NCBI RefSeq assembly: GCF_021129235.1
Contig: NZ_JAJOMA010000004.1
Location: 248,001 to 312,000, forward strand
Source of the DNA: Kineosporia mesophila
GTDB taxonomy: Bacteria > Actinomycetota > Actinomycetes > Actinomycetales > Kineosporiaceae
Length of the DNA stretch: 64,000 nt
Reading direction: 5' to 3'
The translations under genes were made by a program, and so were the position numbers. The notes below the pieces were generated by a model that saw nothing but the letters and a program-made list of their open reading frames with translations, did no database searches and was not told the origin of the DNA. Positions 38,908 to 48,487 of the stretch are shown here, one piece after another. Each line of letters begins with the position of its first letter. Position 1 is the first letter of the stretch.

Positions 38908-39345
38908 TCAGCCCTGGACCGTGATGCCCATCGAGCGGGCGGTGCCGGCGATGATCCGGGACGCGTTGTCCAGGTCGGCGGCGTTCAGGTCTTCGAGCTT
39001 GGTCTGGGCGATCTCCCGGACCTGGGCGGCGGTGAGCGTGCCGACCTTGGTCTTGTGGGGCTCACCAGAGCCCTTGGGAACGCCCGCGGCCTTCTTGATC
39101 AGCTCGGAGGCCGGCGGGGTCTTCGTGATGAAGGTGAAGGAACGGTCTTCGTAGACCGTGATCTCCACCGGCACCACGCTGCCGCGCTGGCCTTCGGTCT
39201 TGGCGTTGTACGCCTTGCAGAACTCCATGATGTTCACGCCGTGCTGACCGAGCGCAGGGCCGATCGGCGGGGCGGGAGTTGCCTGGCCAGCATTGATCTG
39301 CAGCTTGATCAGAGCTGAGACCTTGGCCTTCTTCTTGGGGGGCAT
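38908..39345 (-). CDS. rplK: 50S ribosomal protein L11
   Basis: L11 (145 residues) is in the GTPase-associated centre, senses deacylated tRNA for RelA and is the thiostrepton target. [40 protein letters not shown] and the C-terminal [20 protein letters not shown] are diagnostic. The ATG at 39345 gives the family length; upstream ATG codons lie within the nusG end. Confidence 0.97.
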   Translation of the reverse strand: MPPKKKAKVSALIKLQINAGQATPAPPIGPALGQHGVNIMEFCKAYNAKTEGQRGSVVPVEITVYEDRSFTFITKTPPASELIKKAAGVPKGSGEPHKTKVGTLTAAQVREIAQTKLEDLNAADLDNASRIIAGTARSMGITVQG

Positions 39346-39379
39346 GACGCTGTTCCTTTTCCGGGTGTTATGGGTGCGA

Positions 39380-40186
39380 TCAGATCTTGGAGACGTCGGC
39401 GAACGACAGTTCAACCGGAGTCTCTCGACCGAAGATCGAGACCAGCACCTTGAGCTTCTGGGCGTCGGCGTTGATCTCGGAGATGGTGGCCGGCAGGGTC
39501 TCGAACGGCCCCTCCATCACGGTGACGGTCTCGCCGACCTCGAAGTCGACGACCTTCACCTCAGACTTGCCGGAGCTCTTGCTGGTGCTCGCGTTCTCCG
39601 CCGGCTCCAGGGCCGGGGCGAGCATCGAGAACACCTCGTTCAGGCTCAGCGGCACCGGCTGGTGCGTGTGCCCGACGAAACCGGTGACCCCCGGGGTGTG
39701 CCGGACGGCGCCCCAGGACTCGTCGGTGAGGTCCATGCGCACGAGGACGTAACCGGGAATGCGCACCCGGCGGACCTGCTTGCGCTGACCGTTCTTGATC
39801 TCGGTCACGTCTTCCATCGGAACCTCGACCTGGAAGATGTAATCCTCCATGTTGAGGCTCGTGGTGCGGTTCTCGAGGTTGGCTTTGACCCGATTCTCGT
39901 AACCCGCGTACGAGTGGATCACATACCAGTCGCCGGGGGCGCGGCGCAGGCCGGCCTTGAACTCCTCGACCGGGTCGACGGCAGGCTCGTCGTCCGCACC
40001 GGCGGTCGGGGCCTCATCGGCCTCGTCAGCCTGGTCGGTCTCGTCAGCTTCGTCGGCCGAGGTGAGCTCGTCCTGCTCGAGGGCGTCCGCCACCTCTTCG
40101 GTGGCGGCGGCGTCGGAATCGGCCTCAGCTGCCTTGGCGGCGAGGTCGATCTCCTCCTCGGTGACTTGCGAGGTGTTCTCGGACAC
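39380..40186 (-). CDS. nusG: Transcription factor NusG
   Basis: NusG binds RNA polymerase through its NGN domain and Rho or S10 through its KOW domain. The first 85 residues are an acidic Ala/Asp/Glu-rich tail. NGN begins at [40 protein letters not shown] and PGVTGFVGH follow, and KOW is [20 protein letters not shown] use GTG 40186, with AGGA six bases before; length 268 residues. Long acidic N-tails are usual in actinobacterial NusG. Confidence 0.96.
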   Translation of the reverse strand: MSENTSQVTEEEIDLAAKAAEADSDAAATEEVADALEQDELTSADEADETDQADEADEAPTAGADDEPAVDPVEEFKAGLRRAPGDWYVIHSYAGYENRVKANLENRTTSLNMEDYIFQVEVPMEDVTEIKNGQRKQVRRVRIPGYVLVRMDLTDESWGAVRHTPGVTGFVGHTHQPVPLSLNEVFSMLAPALEPAENASTSKSSGKSEVKVVDFEVGETVTVMEGPFETLPATISEINADAQKLKVLVSIFGRETPVELSFADVSKI

Positions 40187-40298
40187 GCTTTGTCCTGCTT
40201 CCCTTCGTACCTTCGGCCTGGTCACGTTCAGGTCAGGCCCGCTCTCAACGCTCACGTTCGATCTTGCGATCCTCTACGGGAGCCGGCCTGGAGGCGAC

Positions 40299-40520
40299 CT
40301 AGCTGCCGCCGCCGAACGCCCAGAGCACGAACTTGCCGAAGCCGAAGTCCAGCGCCGACACGTACAGCATCACGGCCATGACGAAGACCAGCACTACAGA
40401 CGTGTAGGTGATCAGTTCGTTCCGGGTAGGCCGGACAACCTTCCGCAGCTCGGCCACGACCTGCCGCAGGAAGAGCATCGGCCCGCCCCTGCGCTTCTTC
40501 GTCGATGACGTGCTGCTCAC
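40299..40520 (-). CDS. secE: Protein translocase subunit SecE
   Basis: SecE clamps SecY. The 73 residues have a basic N-terminus, the amphipathic helix FLRQVVAELRKVVRPTRNEL and one membrane helix LITYTSVVLVFVMAVMLYV. Of two in-frame GTG codons I choose 40520, with GAGG three bases ahead. It lies between tRNA-Trp and nusG, the classical arrangement. Confidence 0.94.
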   Translation of the reverse strand: MSSTSSTKKRRGGPMLFLRQVVAELRKVVRPTRNELITYTSVVLVFVMAVMLYVSALDFGFGKFVLWAFGGGS

Positions 40521-40610
40521 GGTCCTCACCTGGTTGTCTAGGCCCCGTTGTCAGGCCCGGGTCCGCCCGAACCAGCGCCGAGGCGTGGATCTAGGTCGGC
40601 CCGTGGTCGC

Positions 40611-40639
40611 GGCCCGTATCGAACCTGTCGATACGGGCC
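40611..40639 (-). terminator. Hairpin between tRNA-Trp and secE
   Basis: GGCCCGTATCGA and TCGATACGGGCC form a perfect 12-bp stem around ACCTG, 45 bases below the tRNA 3' end. A second stem CGTGGCA/TGCCACG at 40651-40672 lies closer. They may end the tRNA transcript or assist its processing. Confidence 0.65.
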
Positions 40640-40683
40640 CTTGTCGGCCTCGTGGCACATCCTGTTGCCACGAACACATCCCG

Positions 40684-40756
40684 CAGGGCAGGAGGGACTC
40701 GAACCCACAACCGCCGGTTTTGGAGACCGGTGCGCTACCAATTGCGCCACTGCCCT
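40684..40756 (-). tRNA. tRNA-Trp (anticodon CCA)
   Basis: The 73-base gene folds as a cloverleaf: acceptor AGGGCAG/CTGCCCT with G discriminator, D arm with GCGCAATTGGTAGCGC, anticodon stem CCGGT/ACCGG with loop CTCCAAA, and T loop GGGTTCGAGTCCC. CCA is not encoded. It precedes secE as in many actinobacteria. Confidence 0.95.
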
Positions 40757-40824
40757 ACGAGTAGAGGCTCACTTCCGGTCAGCACACCATTGGCGCACTG
40801 GCGGATCGCAACTACCCGGGCGAG

Positions 40825-40855
40825 AGTCTACGCATCGATGAGGCCCTTGGTCGAA
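40825..40855 (-). promoter_or_regulatory. Candidate tRNA-Trp promoter
   Basis: On the minus strand TTCGAC (40850-40855) and TAGACT (40825-40830) are 19 bases apart, about 70 bases before the tRNA. The -10 context GCGTAGACT matches the one near infA. Confidence 0.4.
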
Positions 40856-40974
40856 CCGGCACCTCATCGGGGGTGTCTGCACCGCTGTGCCGCCAGTTCT
40901 GTCCACCGACCGGTGGACGTCTGTCAGCCCGTTGGTTGCCCCTGCGTGGTGACTCCCGGAACCAGTATGACGGC

Positions 40975-41817
40975 ATGGATACCGATTCCCTGCCCATCCG
41001 GGTACGCGGCCTGGCCAAACGCTACGGCGACCTGACCGCGGTGAGAGATCTCGACCTCGATGTCCGGGCCGGGGAGATCTTCGCGCTGCTGGGCCCCAAC
41101 GGGGCCGGCAAGACCACCACGACCGAGATCCTCGAGGGATTCCGCGAGCGCGACGGCGGTGAGGTCAGCGTGCTCGGGCAGGACCCCCAGCGGGCCGGAC
41201 GGGCGTGGCGCTCCCGGATCGGCATCGTGCTGCAGAGCTCGAACGACTACGCCGAGCTGAGTGTCGGTGAGCTGGTCGGCCACTTCGCCCGGTACTACCC
41301 GCGGCCGCGGGACGTGGACGAGGTGATCGGGGCCGTGGGTCTGGAGCCGAAGCGGAACACCCGGGTGCGGGCGCTGTCCGGTGGGCAGCGACGGCGTCTG
41401 GATGTGGGGCTGGGCATCGTCGGCTCCCCCGAGCTGCTGTTCCTCGACGAGCCGACGATGGGGTTCGACCCGCAGGCCCGGCGCTCGTTCTGGGAGCTGA
41501 TCCGGCAGCTGCGGGACGAGGGCACGACGATCCTGCTGACCACGCACTACCTGGACGAGGCCGAGCAGCTGGCCGGGCGGGTCGGGGTGATCGTGGGCGG
41601 TCGGCTGGTGGAGGTGAACACCCCGGCTCAACTCGGCGGGCGGCAGCAGCAGCGTGCGCGGGTGGTGTGGCGGGACGGCGAGGAGCTCACCGCCGCCCCG
41701 ACGAACACGGTGGCGCACCTGTCACAGCAGTACGGCGGCGAGGTACCGGATCTTCAGGTCCTGCGCCCCACCCTGGAGGACATCTACCTCGGAATGATCG
41801 GAGCAGGCGATGAATGA
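40975..41817 (+). CDS. ABC exporter ATP-binding protein
   Basis: This 280-residue ATPase drives an ABC-2 type exporter. Walker A is GPNGAGKTT at 40-48, the signature is LSGGQRRRLDVGLG, Walker B is LLFLDEPTMGFD, and the switch His is in TTHYLDEA. A C-terminal extension after about 220 is typical of drug, antibiotic or lipid exporters. I choose ATG 40975 (MDTDSLPIRVRG); the frame extends 34 codons upstream without family similarity. It overlaps the permease by eight bases. Confidence 0.92.
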   Translation: MDTDSLPIRVRGLAKRYGDLTAVRDLDLDVRAGEIFALLGPNGAGKTTTTEILEGFRERDGGEVSVLGQDPQRAGRAWRSRIGIVLQSSNDYAELSVGELVGHFARYYPRPRDVDEVIGAVGLEPKRNTRVRALSGGQRRRLDVGLGIVGSPELLFLDEPTMGFDPQARRSFWELIRQLRDEGTTILLTTHYLDEAEQLAGRVGVIVGGRLVEVNTPAQLGGRQQQRARVVWRDGEELTAAPTNTVAHLSQQYGGEVPDLQVLRPTLEDIYLGMIGAGDE

Positions 41818-42616
41818 CACTCTGCCGAGCGCTCTCTCGATCGGGCTGGCCCGTACCGGGATCGAGCTGAAGGAGTTCTTCCGGCTGCGCGAGACGGTGG
41901 TCTTCACCTTCTCCTTCCCCCTGATCCTGCTCTTCGTGTTCGGCTCCGTCTTCGATACCGATCTGGCCCCCGGTGTGTCGTTCACCCAGTACTTCGCCGC
42001 CGGGATGATCGCCAGCGGTATCGTCCTGTCCAGCTTCCAGACGCTGGCCATCGGGATCGCGGTCGAGCGGGACGACGGCACCCTGAAGCGACTGCGGGGC
42101 ACTCCGATGCCGCCGGTGGCGTACTTCCTCGGCAAGATCGGCCTGGTGCTGGCCACCAGCCTGGTGCAGACCGCGGTGCTGCTGGCCGTGGGCGCCGCGT
42201 TGTTCGGCCTGGAACTGCCCACCGACCCGCTGCTGTGGCTGCGGTTCGCCTGGATCTTCGTGCTCGGCGCGGGGGCCGGCACGGTGATGGGGATCGCCTA
42301 CTCCTCGCTCGCCCGCTCCTCGAAGAGCGCCGCGGCGGTGGTGAGCCCGGTGGTGATCGTGCTGCAGTTCGTCTCCGGGGTGTTCTTCGTGTTCACCGAT
42401 CTCCCGGGCTGGATGCAGGCGGTCGGATCGGTCTTCCCGCTGCGCTGGCTGGCGCAGGGCATGCGCTCGGTGTTCCTGCCCGCGGACTTCGCCGGGGCTG
42501 AGGTCTCCGGATCCTGGCAGCTCGGCCCGACCGCCCTGATACTGACGGCATGGCTGGTGATCGGGTCGGTACTGGCCCTGCGCACCTTCCGCTGGCAACG
42601 ACCGGGCTCCCGGTGA
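41810..42616 (+). CDS. ABC-2 type exporter permease
   Basis: This 268-residue membrane protein has six hydrophobic segments, beginning near TVVFTFSFPLILLFVFGSVF, and the ABC-2 permease sequence AVERDDGTLKRLRGTPMPPV between helices 2 and 3. A late segment, FVSGVFFVFTDLPGWMQAV then PLRWLAQGMR, is common to this family. It pairs with the ATPase just upstream. Its stop overlaps the kinase GTG as GTGA. The cargo is not predictable. Confidence 0.92.
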   Translation: MNDTLPSALSIGLARTGIELKEFFRLRETVVFTFSFPLILLFVFGSVFDTDLAPGVSFTQYFAAGMIASGIVLSSFQTLAIGIAVERDDGTLKRLRGTPMPPVAYFLGKIGLVLATSLVQTAVLLAVGAALFGLELPTDPLLWLRFAWIFVLGAGAGTVMGIAYSSLARSSKSAAAVVSPVVIVLQFVSGVFFVFTDLPGWMQAVGSVFPLRWLAQGMRSVFLPADFAGAEVSGSWQLGPTALILTAWLVIGSVLALRTFRWQRPGSR

Positions 42617-43806
42617 CGACCGCACCGCACGTCTGGAACCGTTTCGCCCGCGGGTGGGGCCTCGGGTTCGCCGCCTTCATGATGGTGGCCGTCATCCGTC
42701 TGGTGACGGCCCCCGACCTGAACGCGCCGCAACGGAACCTCGCGCTGGTCTGCATCGCGGCAATCGTGCTGGCCTTCCTCGCGTTCCGCCCCGACATGCA
42801 CGTGCCGGGCCGCGGGCGGCCCGAGATCGCCTATCTGCTGACCGCGATCGTCGCGACCGGGGTGGCGTGCGGTACGGACTCGTCCCTTGCTCTCCTGCTG
42901 TGCATCGTGTTCCCGCAGGTGTGGTTGTTCTCCCCGGACAATCGGACCGGGGTGATCCTGACCGGCCTGCTCGGGCTGTCCGCCACCCTCGGTTTCATGA
43001 CCGGGGGCGGCTGGAACGCGGAGAACGCCGGCCTCACTCTCCCGATCATGGTGATGAGCACCGTCTTCTCCGGCGCGTTCGGCCTCTGGATCCAGGGCGT
43101 GATCGATCAGTCGGCCGAAAGATCAGAGCTGATAAATCAACTCGAGCAGACCCGCGCGGAACTCGGGCGCGCGCACCACACCCAGGGCGTACAGGCCGAG
43201 CGCGAGCGACTGGCCCGGGAGATCCACGACACCCTGGCCCAGGGCTTCACGAGCATCGTCATGCTCGCGCAGGTGGCCCGGGCGGCGCTCCCCGAGGAGG
43301 ATTCGGCGCTCGACGGCAAGCTCGCCCTGATCGAGTCGGTCGCCCGCGAGAACCTCGGTGAAGCAAGATCTCTCGTTGCCTCCTTCTCTCCCGTCGGGCT
43401 GGACGGGAGCACCCTGGCCGACGCGGTACGCCGGCTCACCGGCCGGTTCGGTCAGGAGACCGGGATCACGACCAGGATCCAGGTGACCGGCGACCTGACC
43501 GGCCTCACCCGCGATCGCGAGGTGGTGCTGCTGCGCGCCGCCCAGGAAGGTCTGGCCAATGTGCGGCGGCACTCGGGGGCCGGTTCGGTGTCGGTGCGGC
43601 TGAGCGGTACAGCAGAGGACGCGATGGTCGAGATTTCGGACGACGGCAAGGGTTTCGAGATGGAGGACGAGGTGGCACCACGGGGCTTCGGGCTCACGGG
43701 CATGCGCGACCGGGCCCGGTCGGGTGGGGGCGGCATCGAGGTGGTCAGCGCTCCCGGCCGGGGAACGACGATCACCGTGCGGGTCCCCAGGGACGTGACC
43801 GGGTGA
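42613..43806 (+). CDS. NarL-type sensor histidine kinase
   Basis: This 397-residue kinase has about five N-terminal membrane helices (to residue 162), a coiled segment, and a HisKA_3 dimerisation domain with the phospho-acceptor His205 in REIHDTLAQGFTSIVML. The ATPase domain has AAQEGLANVRRHS, ISDDGKGF and GFGLTGMRDRA. With little extracytoplasmic sequence it resembles intramembrane-sensing kinases that watch a transporter or membrane stress. It overlaps both the permease and the regulator by four bases. Confidence 0.92.
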   Translation: MTTAPHVWNRFARGWGLGFAAFMMVAVIRLVTAPDLNAPQRNLALVCIAAIVLAFLAFRPDMHVPGRGRPEIAYLLTAIVATGVACGTDSSLALLLCIVFPQVWLFSPDNRTGVILTGLLGLSATLGFMTGGGWNAENAGLTLPIMVMSTVFSGAFGLWIQGVIDQSAERSELINQLEQTRAELGRAHHTQGVQAERERLAREIHDTLAQGFTSIVMLAQVARAALPEEDSALDGKLALIESVARENLGEARSLVASFSPVGLDGSTLADAVRRLTGRFGQETGITTRIQVTGDLTGLTRDREVVLLRAAQEGLANVRRHSGAGSVSVRLSGTAEDAMVEISDDGKGFEMEDEVAPRGFGLTGMRDRARSGGGGIEVVSAPGRGTTITVRVPRDVTG

Positions 43807-44444
43807 TCCGGATCCTGGTGGCGGACGACCACCCGATCGTGCGTTCCGGTCTGGCCGGGCTGCTCGAGGTGGAGCCCGACCTGACGATCGTGGGCGAGGC
43901 CGCGGACGGTGCGGAGGCCGTCACCCGGGCCACCGCCTTGCGCCCGGACCTGGTGCTGATGGATCTGCGCATGCCCGGTGTGGACGGCGTCAGCGCCACC
44001 CGCACGATCACCTCCACCCTGCCGCAGACCCGGGTGCTGGTGCTCACCACCTACGACACGGACGACGACATCGTGCACGCGGTCGAGGCGGGGGCCACCG
44101 GCTACCTGCTGAAGGACACACCCCGCCCGGTGCTGGTCGACGCGGTGCGCGCCGCCGCCCGCGGCGAGACCGTGCTGGCCCCACCGGTCGCGGCGCGACT
44201 GGTCTCCCGCCTGCGCACCCCGCCGGCCCCGCCCCCGGTGAACCCGCTGACGCCGCGCGAGGTCGAGGTCTTGCGGGCGGTGGCGCGGGGCCTGTCCAAC
44301 GTCCAGATCGCGCGCGAGCTGTTCATCGGTGAGGCGACCGTGAAGACCCATCTGCTCCGGGTCTTCGCCAAGCTGGGCGTCGACGACCGGACCCGGGCGG
44401 TGATGGTCGCGATGGAGGCCGGCGCGCTGCCTCCCCCTACATGA
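43803..44444 (+). CDS. NarL/LuxR-family response regulator
   Basis: This 213-residue regulator has a receiver domain with phospho-acceptor Asp54 in LVLMDLRMPGVDG and Lys105 in LLKD, then a LuxR-type HTH at about 145-205 (LTPREVEVLRAVARGLSNVQ). It starts with GTG overlapping the kinase. The four genes form one coupled operon, so the regulator probably controls the exporter. Its stop overlaps the convergent glycosyltransferase gene by eight bases. Confidence 0.93.
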   Translation: MIRILVADDHPIVRSGLAGLLEVEPDLTIVGEAADGAEAVTRATALRPDLVLMDLRMPGVDGVSATRTITSTLPQTRVLVLTTYDTDDDIVHAVEAGATGYLLKDTPRPVLVDAVRAAARGETVLAPPVAARLVSRLRTPPAPPPVNPLTPREVEVLRAVARGLSNVQIARELFIGEATVKTHLLRVFAKLGVDDRTRAVMVAMEAGALPPPT

Positions 44445-45720
44445 CGCCCACCCGCTGGAACTCGTCGATGCCGAGCTGGTTGAACGCCCCCTTGAAGGTC
44501 TCCTGCCGGTGCAGCTGGGCCAGCTCGTACCGCCAGGTCTGCAGGTCTTGCAGCCAGAGCGCGACGAACTCGGCCAGCTCGTACGGGGTGATCAGGTTCA
44601 GCCGCTCCTGCCCCGCGCGCACGGCCCGCAACTGCACGGCCGCCTCCGGGTCGGTGGCCGCCCGGGCCTCGAGCCGGCCCGTCACCTCGGCCAGCATCGC
44701 ATGCCGCCCGGCGAGCACCTGCGACCAGTAGCCCCGGTAGCGAGCGGGTTCCACCTGGCGGGCCCGCTCGGCGGCCGGACCCTGACCGACCAGTCCCAGC
44801 AGGACGTCGGCGGGCGATCGGTGCAGCAGGGCGAAGAGCCCCTCCCCCAGCACGTCTCCGAACTCCTCCCGGGTCGCGCGGCGCGGGTCGAACGGGTTGT
44901 ACGGCATCTGGTCGACGCTGCCGGGCATGGCCATGCGCCGGTCGCGCACGGCCTCCCAGCAGAACAGCCAGTCCTCGTTGTAGACGCCGGGGAAGTACGG
45001 CAGTGTGCGGGTCAGGTCGACCAGCAGACAGCCGCCGGCCAGGAAGGTGCCCTGCTCCAGGCCGACCACCCGCCGGGCGTGGCAGACCACCGAGTTGTCG
45101 GGGAACTCCTGCGCCGGCCAGCTGGCCATCGAGGCACCGGAGGGCCCGAGCATCGCCGTGGCCCGCAGAATCTCCCGGGCCGGGGGTGGCTGAATATCAT
45201 CGTCCAGGAACAATAATCGCCGCCAGCCGAGCTGGCGGGCGAGCAGCAGCGCGACATTGCGCTTGGTCGAGACGTCCACATAAGGCGCCTGACTCATCGC
45301 CCCGTCGGGTGCTGTTCGGGCTCGGGTCAGCAGGGCCCGGCCGGTCAGGTCACCGGCTGGCTCCCGGCGGGCCCGGGGCACGCGCGGGTCGTCGGCCGGG
45401 GTGTCGAGTGCCAGCTGCCGGGTGCGCAGCCGGCGCACGGCAACGGGCGGCTCGACACCGATCCGGAAGGCCACTCCCTGCCACCGCTCCAGCTCGAGCG
45501 CCACCTCGGCGACCTCGGCCCGGGCGCTGCACGCCACGACCAGAGGGCAGCCGAGTTCCTCGGCCAGCCGTACCGCAGGCCCCAGATTCCAGCTCGGTCT
45601 GCTCGCGGGCACCACGACCGCGGAGACCGAGCGCTGATAGTTCTCAGGCCAGTCCGAGCGGATCAGATGCGCATGCGAAGCATGGTGCGCAACCGGCCGC
45701 CAATGTTCCCCGTCCAGCAT
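44437..45720 (-). CDS. Glycosyltransferase-like protein, paralogue 1
   Basis: This 427-residue protein looks like a GT-A nucleotide-sugar glycosyltransferase: RSVSAVVVPASRPSW starts a Rossmann-type half, and LLFLDDDIQPP (171-176) gives the DxD metal site. Further motifs shared with the next gene are TKRN (152-155), FPDNSVVCHAR (206-216), YFPGVYNEDW (242-251) and VLGEGL. No signal peptide or membrane helix is seen, so it is probably cytoplasmic. Donor and acceptor are unknown. GGGG lies four bases before the ATG. Confidence 0.65.
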   Translation of the reverse strand: MLDGEHWRPVAHHASHAHLIRSDWPENYQRSVSAVVVPASRPSWNLGPAVRLAEELGCPLVVACSARAEVAEVALELERWQGVAFRIGVEPPVAVRRLRTRQLALDTPADDPRVPRARREPAGDLTGRALLTRARTAPDGAMSQAPYVDVSTKRNVALLLARQLGWRRLLFLDDDIQPPPAREILRATAMLGPSGASMASWPAQEFPDNSVVCHARRVVGLEQGTFLAGGCLLVDLTRTLPYFPGVYNEDWLFCWEAVRDRRMAMPGSVDQMPYNPFDPRRATREEFGDVLGEGLFALLHRSPADVLLGLVGQGPAAERARQVEPARYRGYWSQVLAGRHAMLAEVTGRLEARAATDPEAAVQLRAVRAGQERLNLITPYELAEFVALWLQDLQTWRYELAQLHRQETFKGAFNQLGIDEFQRVGVM

Positions 45721-45842
45721 GTTTCCCCGCCTTTCCCCGTGCGATGACAGCGGGTGGCGGGAGCAATGCGCTGTCAGGCCGAGACTGTCCGCCCTCAGCC
45801 GTTACCGATGCTGACGGGGACAGGGGATTCCTGGCAACCCCC

Positions 45843-47162
45843 TCAGTTCGACGGCGACTGCCAGGGTGCGCGCGGACTCATGAGTAGCTTCGCGATCTCC
45901 GGTTCGGGACGCCGGTCGCGTGCCTCGGACTGCAGGCTGACCAGCACGAGTTCCCATTGCTCGTGATCCTGCCACCAGGTTCTGGCGTATTTCGTGAGAC
46001 CGGGGAGGGGGATATCCCCGTGCGTCTGGAGTGCAGTGTTCATGCAGTCGACGACGCGCTCCCGGTCGGCGACCCTCTCCATGATGGTGCGCAGCAGGGT
46101 GCGACGTCCCGCCTTCACCCGCTTCCAGAAACGATTGCTCATCAGGCTCACGAAGCCCGGCCCGTGGTCTTCCACCAGGTTCATCAGGCCTTCGCCGAGG
46201 ATCTCCCCCACCTCCTCGGACCGGGCGCGCACCGGGCAGAACGCGTCGTACTCCTGCTGGCGCACCGGGCCGCCCGCGGCGAGGGCCCGCTGGTAGTTGC
46301 CCGAGCGGGCCAGCAGCATGATCATCAGCAGCCAGTCCTCGTTGTAGACGTTCTCCGGGAAGTAGGCCATCTGCTGGGTGCAGCGCAGCAGCAGGGCCCC
46401 GCTGCTGATGAAGATGTCCTGGGGCAGGTCGGCCAGGGGGCGGGCATGACCGACCACCGAGTTGTCGTCGAAGCCGACCAGCGGCCAGCCGACGGCCTGC
46501 AGGTCGTCGTCCAGAGTCATCACCCGCAGGGCGTGGGCCAGGTGCTTCTCGTCGAGCGTGGAAACCCTTTCGTGCGGGGAGATGTCGTCGTCCAGGAAGA
46601 GCAGGAACTCCCAGCCCAGGCGCTGGCCCAGCATCAGGCCGAGGTTGCGCTTGCGGCCGACATCGTTGACACGGTGCAGGGCACTGAGGGGGTCTTGCGA
46701 GGACTCCAGCCCCGGGCCCCAGTCGGCGTGCACCTCGTCCAGCTCGATGAGGATCAGTGCCTCGCCGAGCATCTCGCGGATGCTGGCGGGGAACTCCGGG
46801 GCCCGGGCGTCGCGGCTGAGCACGACGAACAGGTAGCAGTCGTGGGCCTGGGCGAGCTCGGCGGCGAAGATCAGGCCGGGCTTGGTGGTGAGGAAATCGC
46901 GGCAGGTCGGCACCACGATGCCGCCGCGCCGAGGGCCGCCCGGCAGCCGTTCGCCGAGCCGGGGGCCGTAGGCGCCCAGCTCGCTGCCCTCGGGCGGGAG
47001 GACGGGCCGGCCCGGACCGTAGATGCTGCCCAGCAGGCTCGAGTGACTGGCTCGGTAGTCGGCCGCGCGATCCGGGGCAGGTGCCGTCGTGGGCCCCGGG
47101 ACCGCGGGCGAGCACGGCTGAGTGTGCGTCCACGGCGTGGACGCAGGAGACATGAAGGTCAT
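45843..47162 (-). CDS. Glycosyltransferase-like protein, paralogue 2
   Basis: This 439-residue paralogue of the preceding entry has GGIVVPTCRDFLTTKPGL near 80, RKRN (170-173), LLFLDDDISP (189-194), FDDNSVVGHAR (231-241), YFPENVYNEDW (267-277) and EILGEGLMNL. The shared motifs occur in the same order and spacing, so the two arose by duplication, although overall identity is modest. The first 75 residues are Pro-rich and unmatched. The start at 47162 lacks a good Shine-Dalgarno sequence, and an ATG three codons later is possible. Confidence 0.65.
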   Translation of the reverse strand: MTFMSPASTPWTHTQPCSPAVPGPTTAPAPDRAADYRASHSSLLGSIYGPGRPVLPPEGSELGAYGPRLGERLPGGPRRGGIVVPTCRDFLTTKPGLIFAAELAQAHDCYLFVVLSRDARAPEFPASIREMLGEALILIELDEVHADWGPGLESSQDPLSALHRVNDVGRKRNLGLMLGQRLGWEFLLFLDDDISPHERVSTLDEKHLAHALRVMTLDDDLQAVGWPLVGFDDNSVVGHARPLADLPQDIFISSGALLLRCTQQMAYFPENVYNEDWLLMIMLLARSGNYQRALAAGGPVRQQEYDAFCPVRARSEEVGEILGEGLMNLVEDHGPGFVSLMSNRFWKRVKAGRRTLLRTIMERVADRERVVDCMNTALQTHGDIPLPGLTKYARTWWQDHEQWELVLVSLQSEARDRRPEPEIAKLLMSPRAPWQSPSN

Positions 47163-47225
47163 GACCCGGTTTTCGGCTCAGGCGACCGGCCGGGGGCGGG
47201 TCGCGGGCAGGAGACTCAGGAAGAC

Positions 47226-48428
47226 TCAGGAGGTACGAATTCGGGTGGCCGCGCGCCCCAGGTCAGGCGTCATCGTGGTTCCGGCGATGACCGGAACCCT
47301 CAGCAGCATCCAGAAGTCCTCGGATTCGAGGGTGTTTTCGAGCCACTGCTCGTTTCGCGAGCGGAATCGGGCGTCGGTGAAGGCGCGTACCGCGCCGTAG
47401 GTGCCACGGCTGAACATGCCGCCGAACCGGGTCGCGGACGCGCCCGGGTTGAACGGGTTACGGGTGCGCTGGATGATCGCGACGTCGGAGAGCAGCTGGG
47501 GCACGCCCCGCAGGTACTGCCGGTTGCGGCTGTCGGAGGTGCCGGCCACCCACTCGGGCCGGTGCGGTTCGCGCACCTGGACCTTCTCCACGTCGGAGGT
47601 CGGGATGCCCTCACCGTCGAGCAGCACCTGGACCTCGCCGTCGAACTCGATGCCGTCCTCGTCCCACTGCAACCGGATCGGCACGTCGAGCTGGTCGCGC
47701 AGGACACCCAGGACGTTGACCGTGCCGTCCGGCACTTCCTGGATGTTCTCGTCCACCCCACCGAGCAGGATGAGGTGGCCGGTGAACTGGTCGGCCGAAC
47801 TGACCCGGTCGTACGTCATCCACTGCACGTCGGCGGTCGGGTTCTCCGCCCGCACGTGACCGACCAGCTCGATCAGGGCGTCGATGTCGGCGTTACCGAG
47901 GTTGCGCACATAGTTGGGGTGGTGCTGGTTGGTGGTGTACTGCACCGCCGGCAGCAGGTCGGCGACCTGCGCCCGGGCATCGTCGTACCCCAGCTGCCGG
48001 GCGCTGAGGGGAGTGCAGAGAATCGTGATGGGCTGGCCGTCCGCGTAGTGCAGGAAGCGCCCGCCGAGCGCGCCGGTCTCCCGGCCGAAGTCACCCGGCT
48101 CGTCCAGAACCTCGTTGCGCAGTGCCCGCAGGTCTTCGAAAAGCCGTTCCCGCGTGTACTCCTCGTCGGGGGTGAGCTCTTCTTCCGGCAGCAGCCGGGC
48201 CACCGACCCCTCGATCGAACGCTCCGAGCAGAAGAACCGCGCATAGCCGTTGAGACGGTCTTCCGGAGGGACCGCCGATCCGCTCTCCCAGGAACTGATC
48301 AGTGCACCGCTCAGTCTCAGCGCGGTGGAGAGTTGCCGCTGGGTGACCACCTGCGAGTAGTGATGCTGCCGCAGGGACCTCAACCGGTTGCCCAGACGGG
48401 TGTTCGCTGCCTCGGCCATCTCCACCAC
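47226..48428 (-). CDS. XRE-type HTH regulator with large C-terminal domain
   Basis: This 400-residue protein has an HTH in the first 70 residues (RLRSLRQHHYSQVVTQRQLS, then SGALISSWESGSAVP). The rest is not an HTH: LHYADGQPITILCTPLSARQ, a segment HPNYVRNLGNADIDALIELV, TGHLILLGGVDEN and LLRVPVIAG suggest an alpha/beta ligand-binding or enzyme-like fold that I cannot name. It is the first of three minus-strand genes with the two glycosyltransferases. The spacer above its start holds palindromes that could be its operators. GTG 48428 or ATG 48419 could be the start. Confidence 0.7.
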   Translation of the reverse strand: MVEMAEAANTRLGNRLRSLRQHHYSQVVTQRQLSTALRLSGALISSWESGSAVPPEDRLNGYARFFCSERSIEGSVARLLPEEELTPDEEYTRERLFEDLRALRNEVLDEPGDFGRETGALGGRFLHYADGQPITILCTPLSARQLGYDDARAQVADLLPAVQYTTNQHHPNYVRNLGNADIDALIELVGHVRAENPTADVQWMTYDRVSSADQFTGHLILLGGVDENIQEVPDGTVNVLGVLRDQLDVPIRLQWDEDGIEFDGEVQVLLDGEGIPTSDVEKVQVREPHRPEWVAGTSDSRNRQYLRGVPQLLSDVAIIQRTRNPFNPGASATRFGGMFSRGTYGAVRAFTDARFRSRNEQWLENTLESEDFWMLLRVPVIAGTTMTPDLGRAATRIRTS

Positions 48429-48487
48429 ACCCCCGCTTCACTGAAGTCCGCTGGAACTACAGTCCACGCCGACTCATCAAGTTAACC

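Noticed and set aside
45745-45776. TGACAGCG/CGCTGTCA stem between the two glycosyltransferases
   Set aside because: Eight-bp stem with a 16-base loop is too weak to call a terminator.
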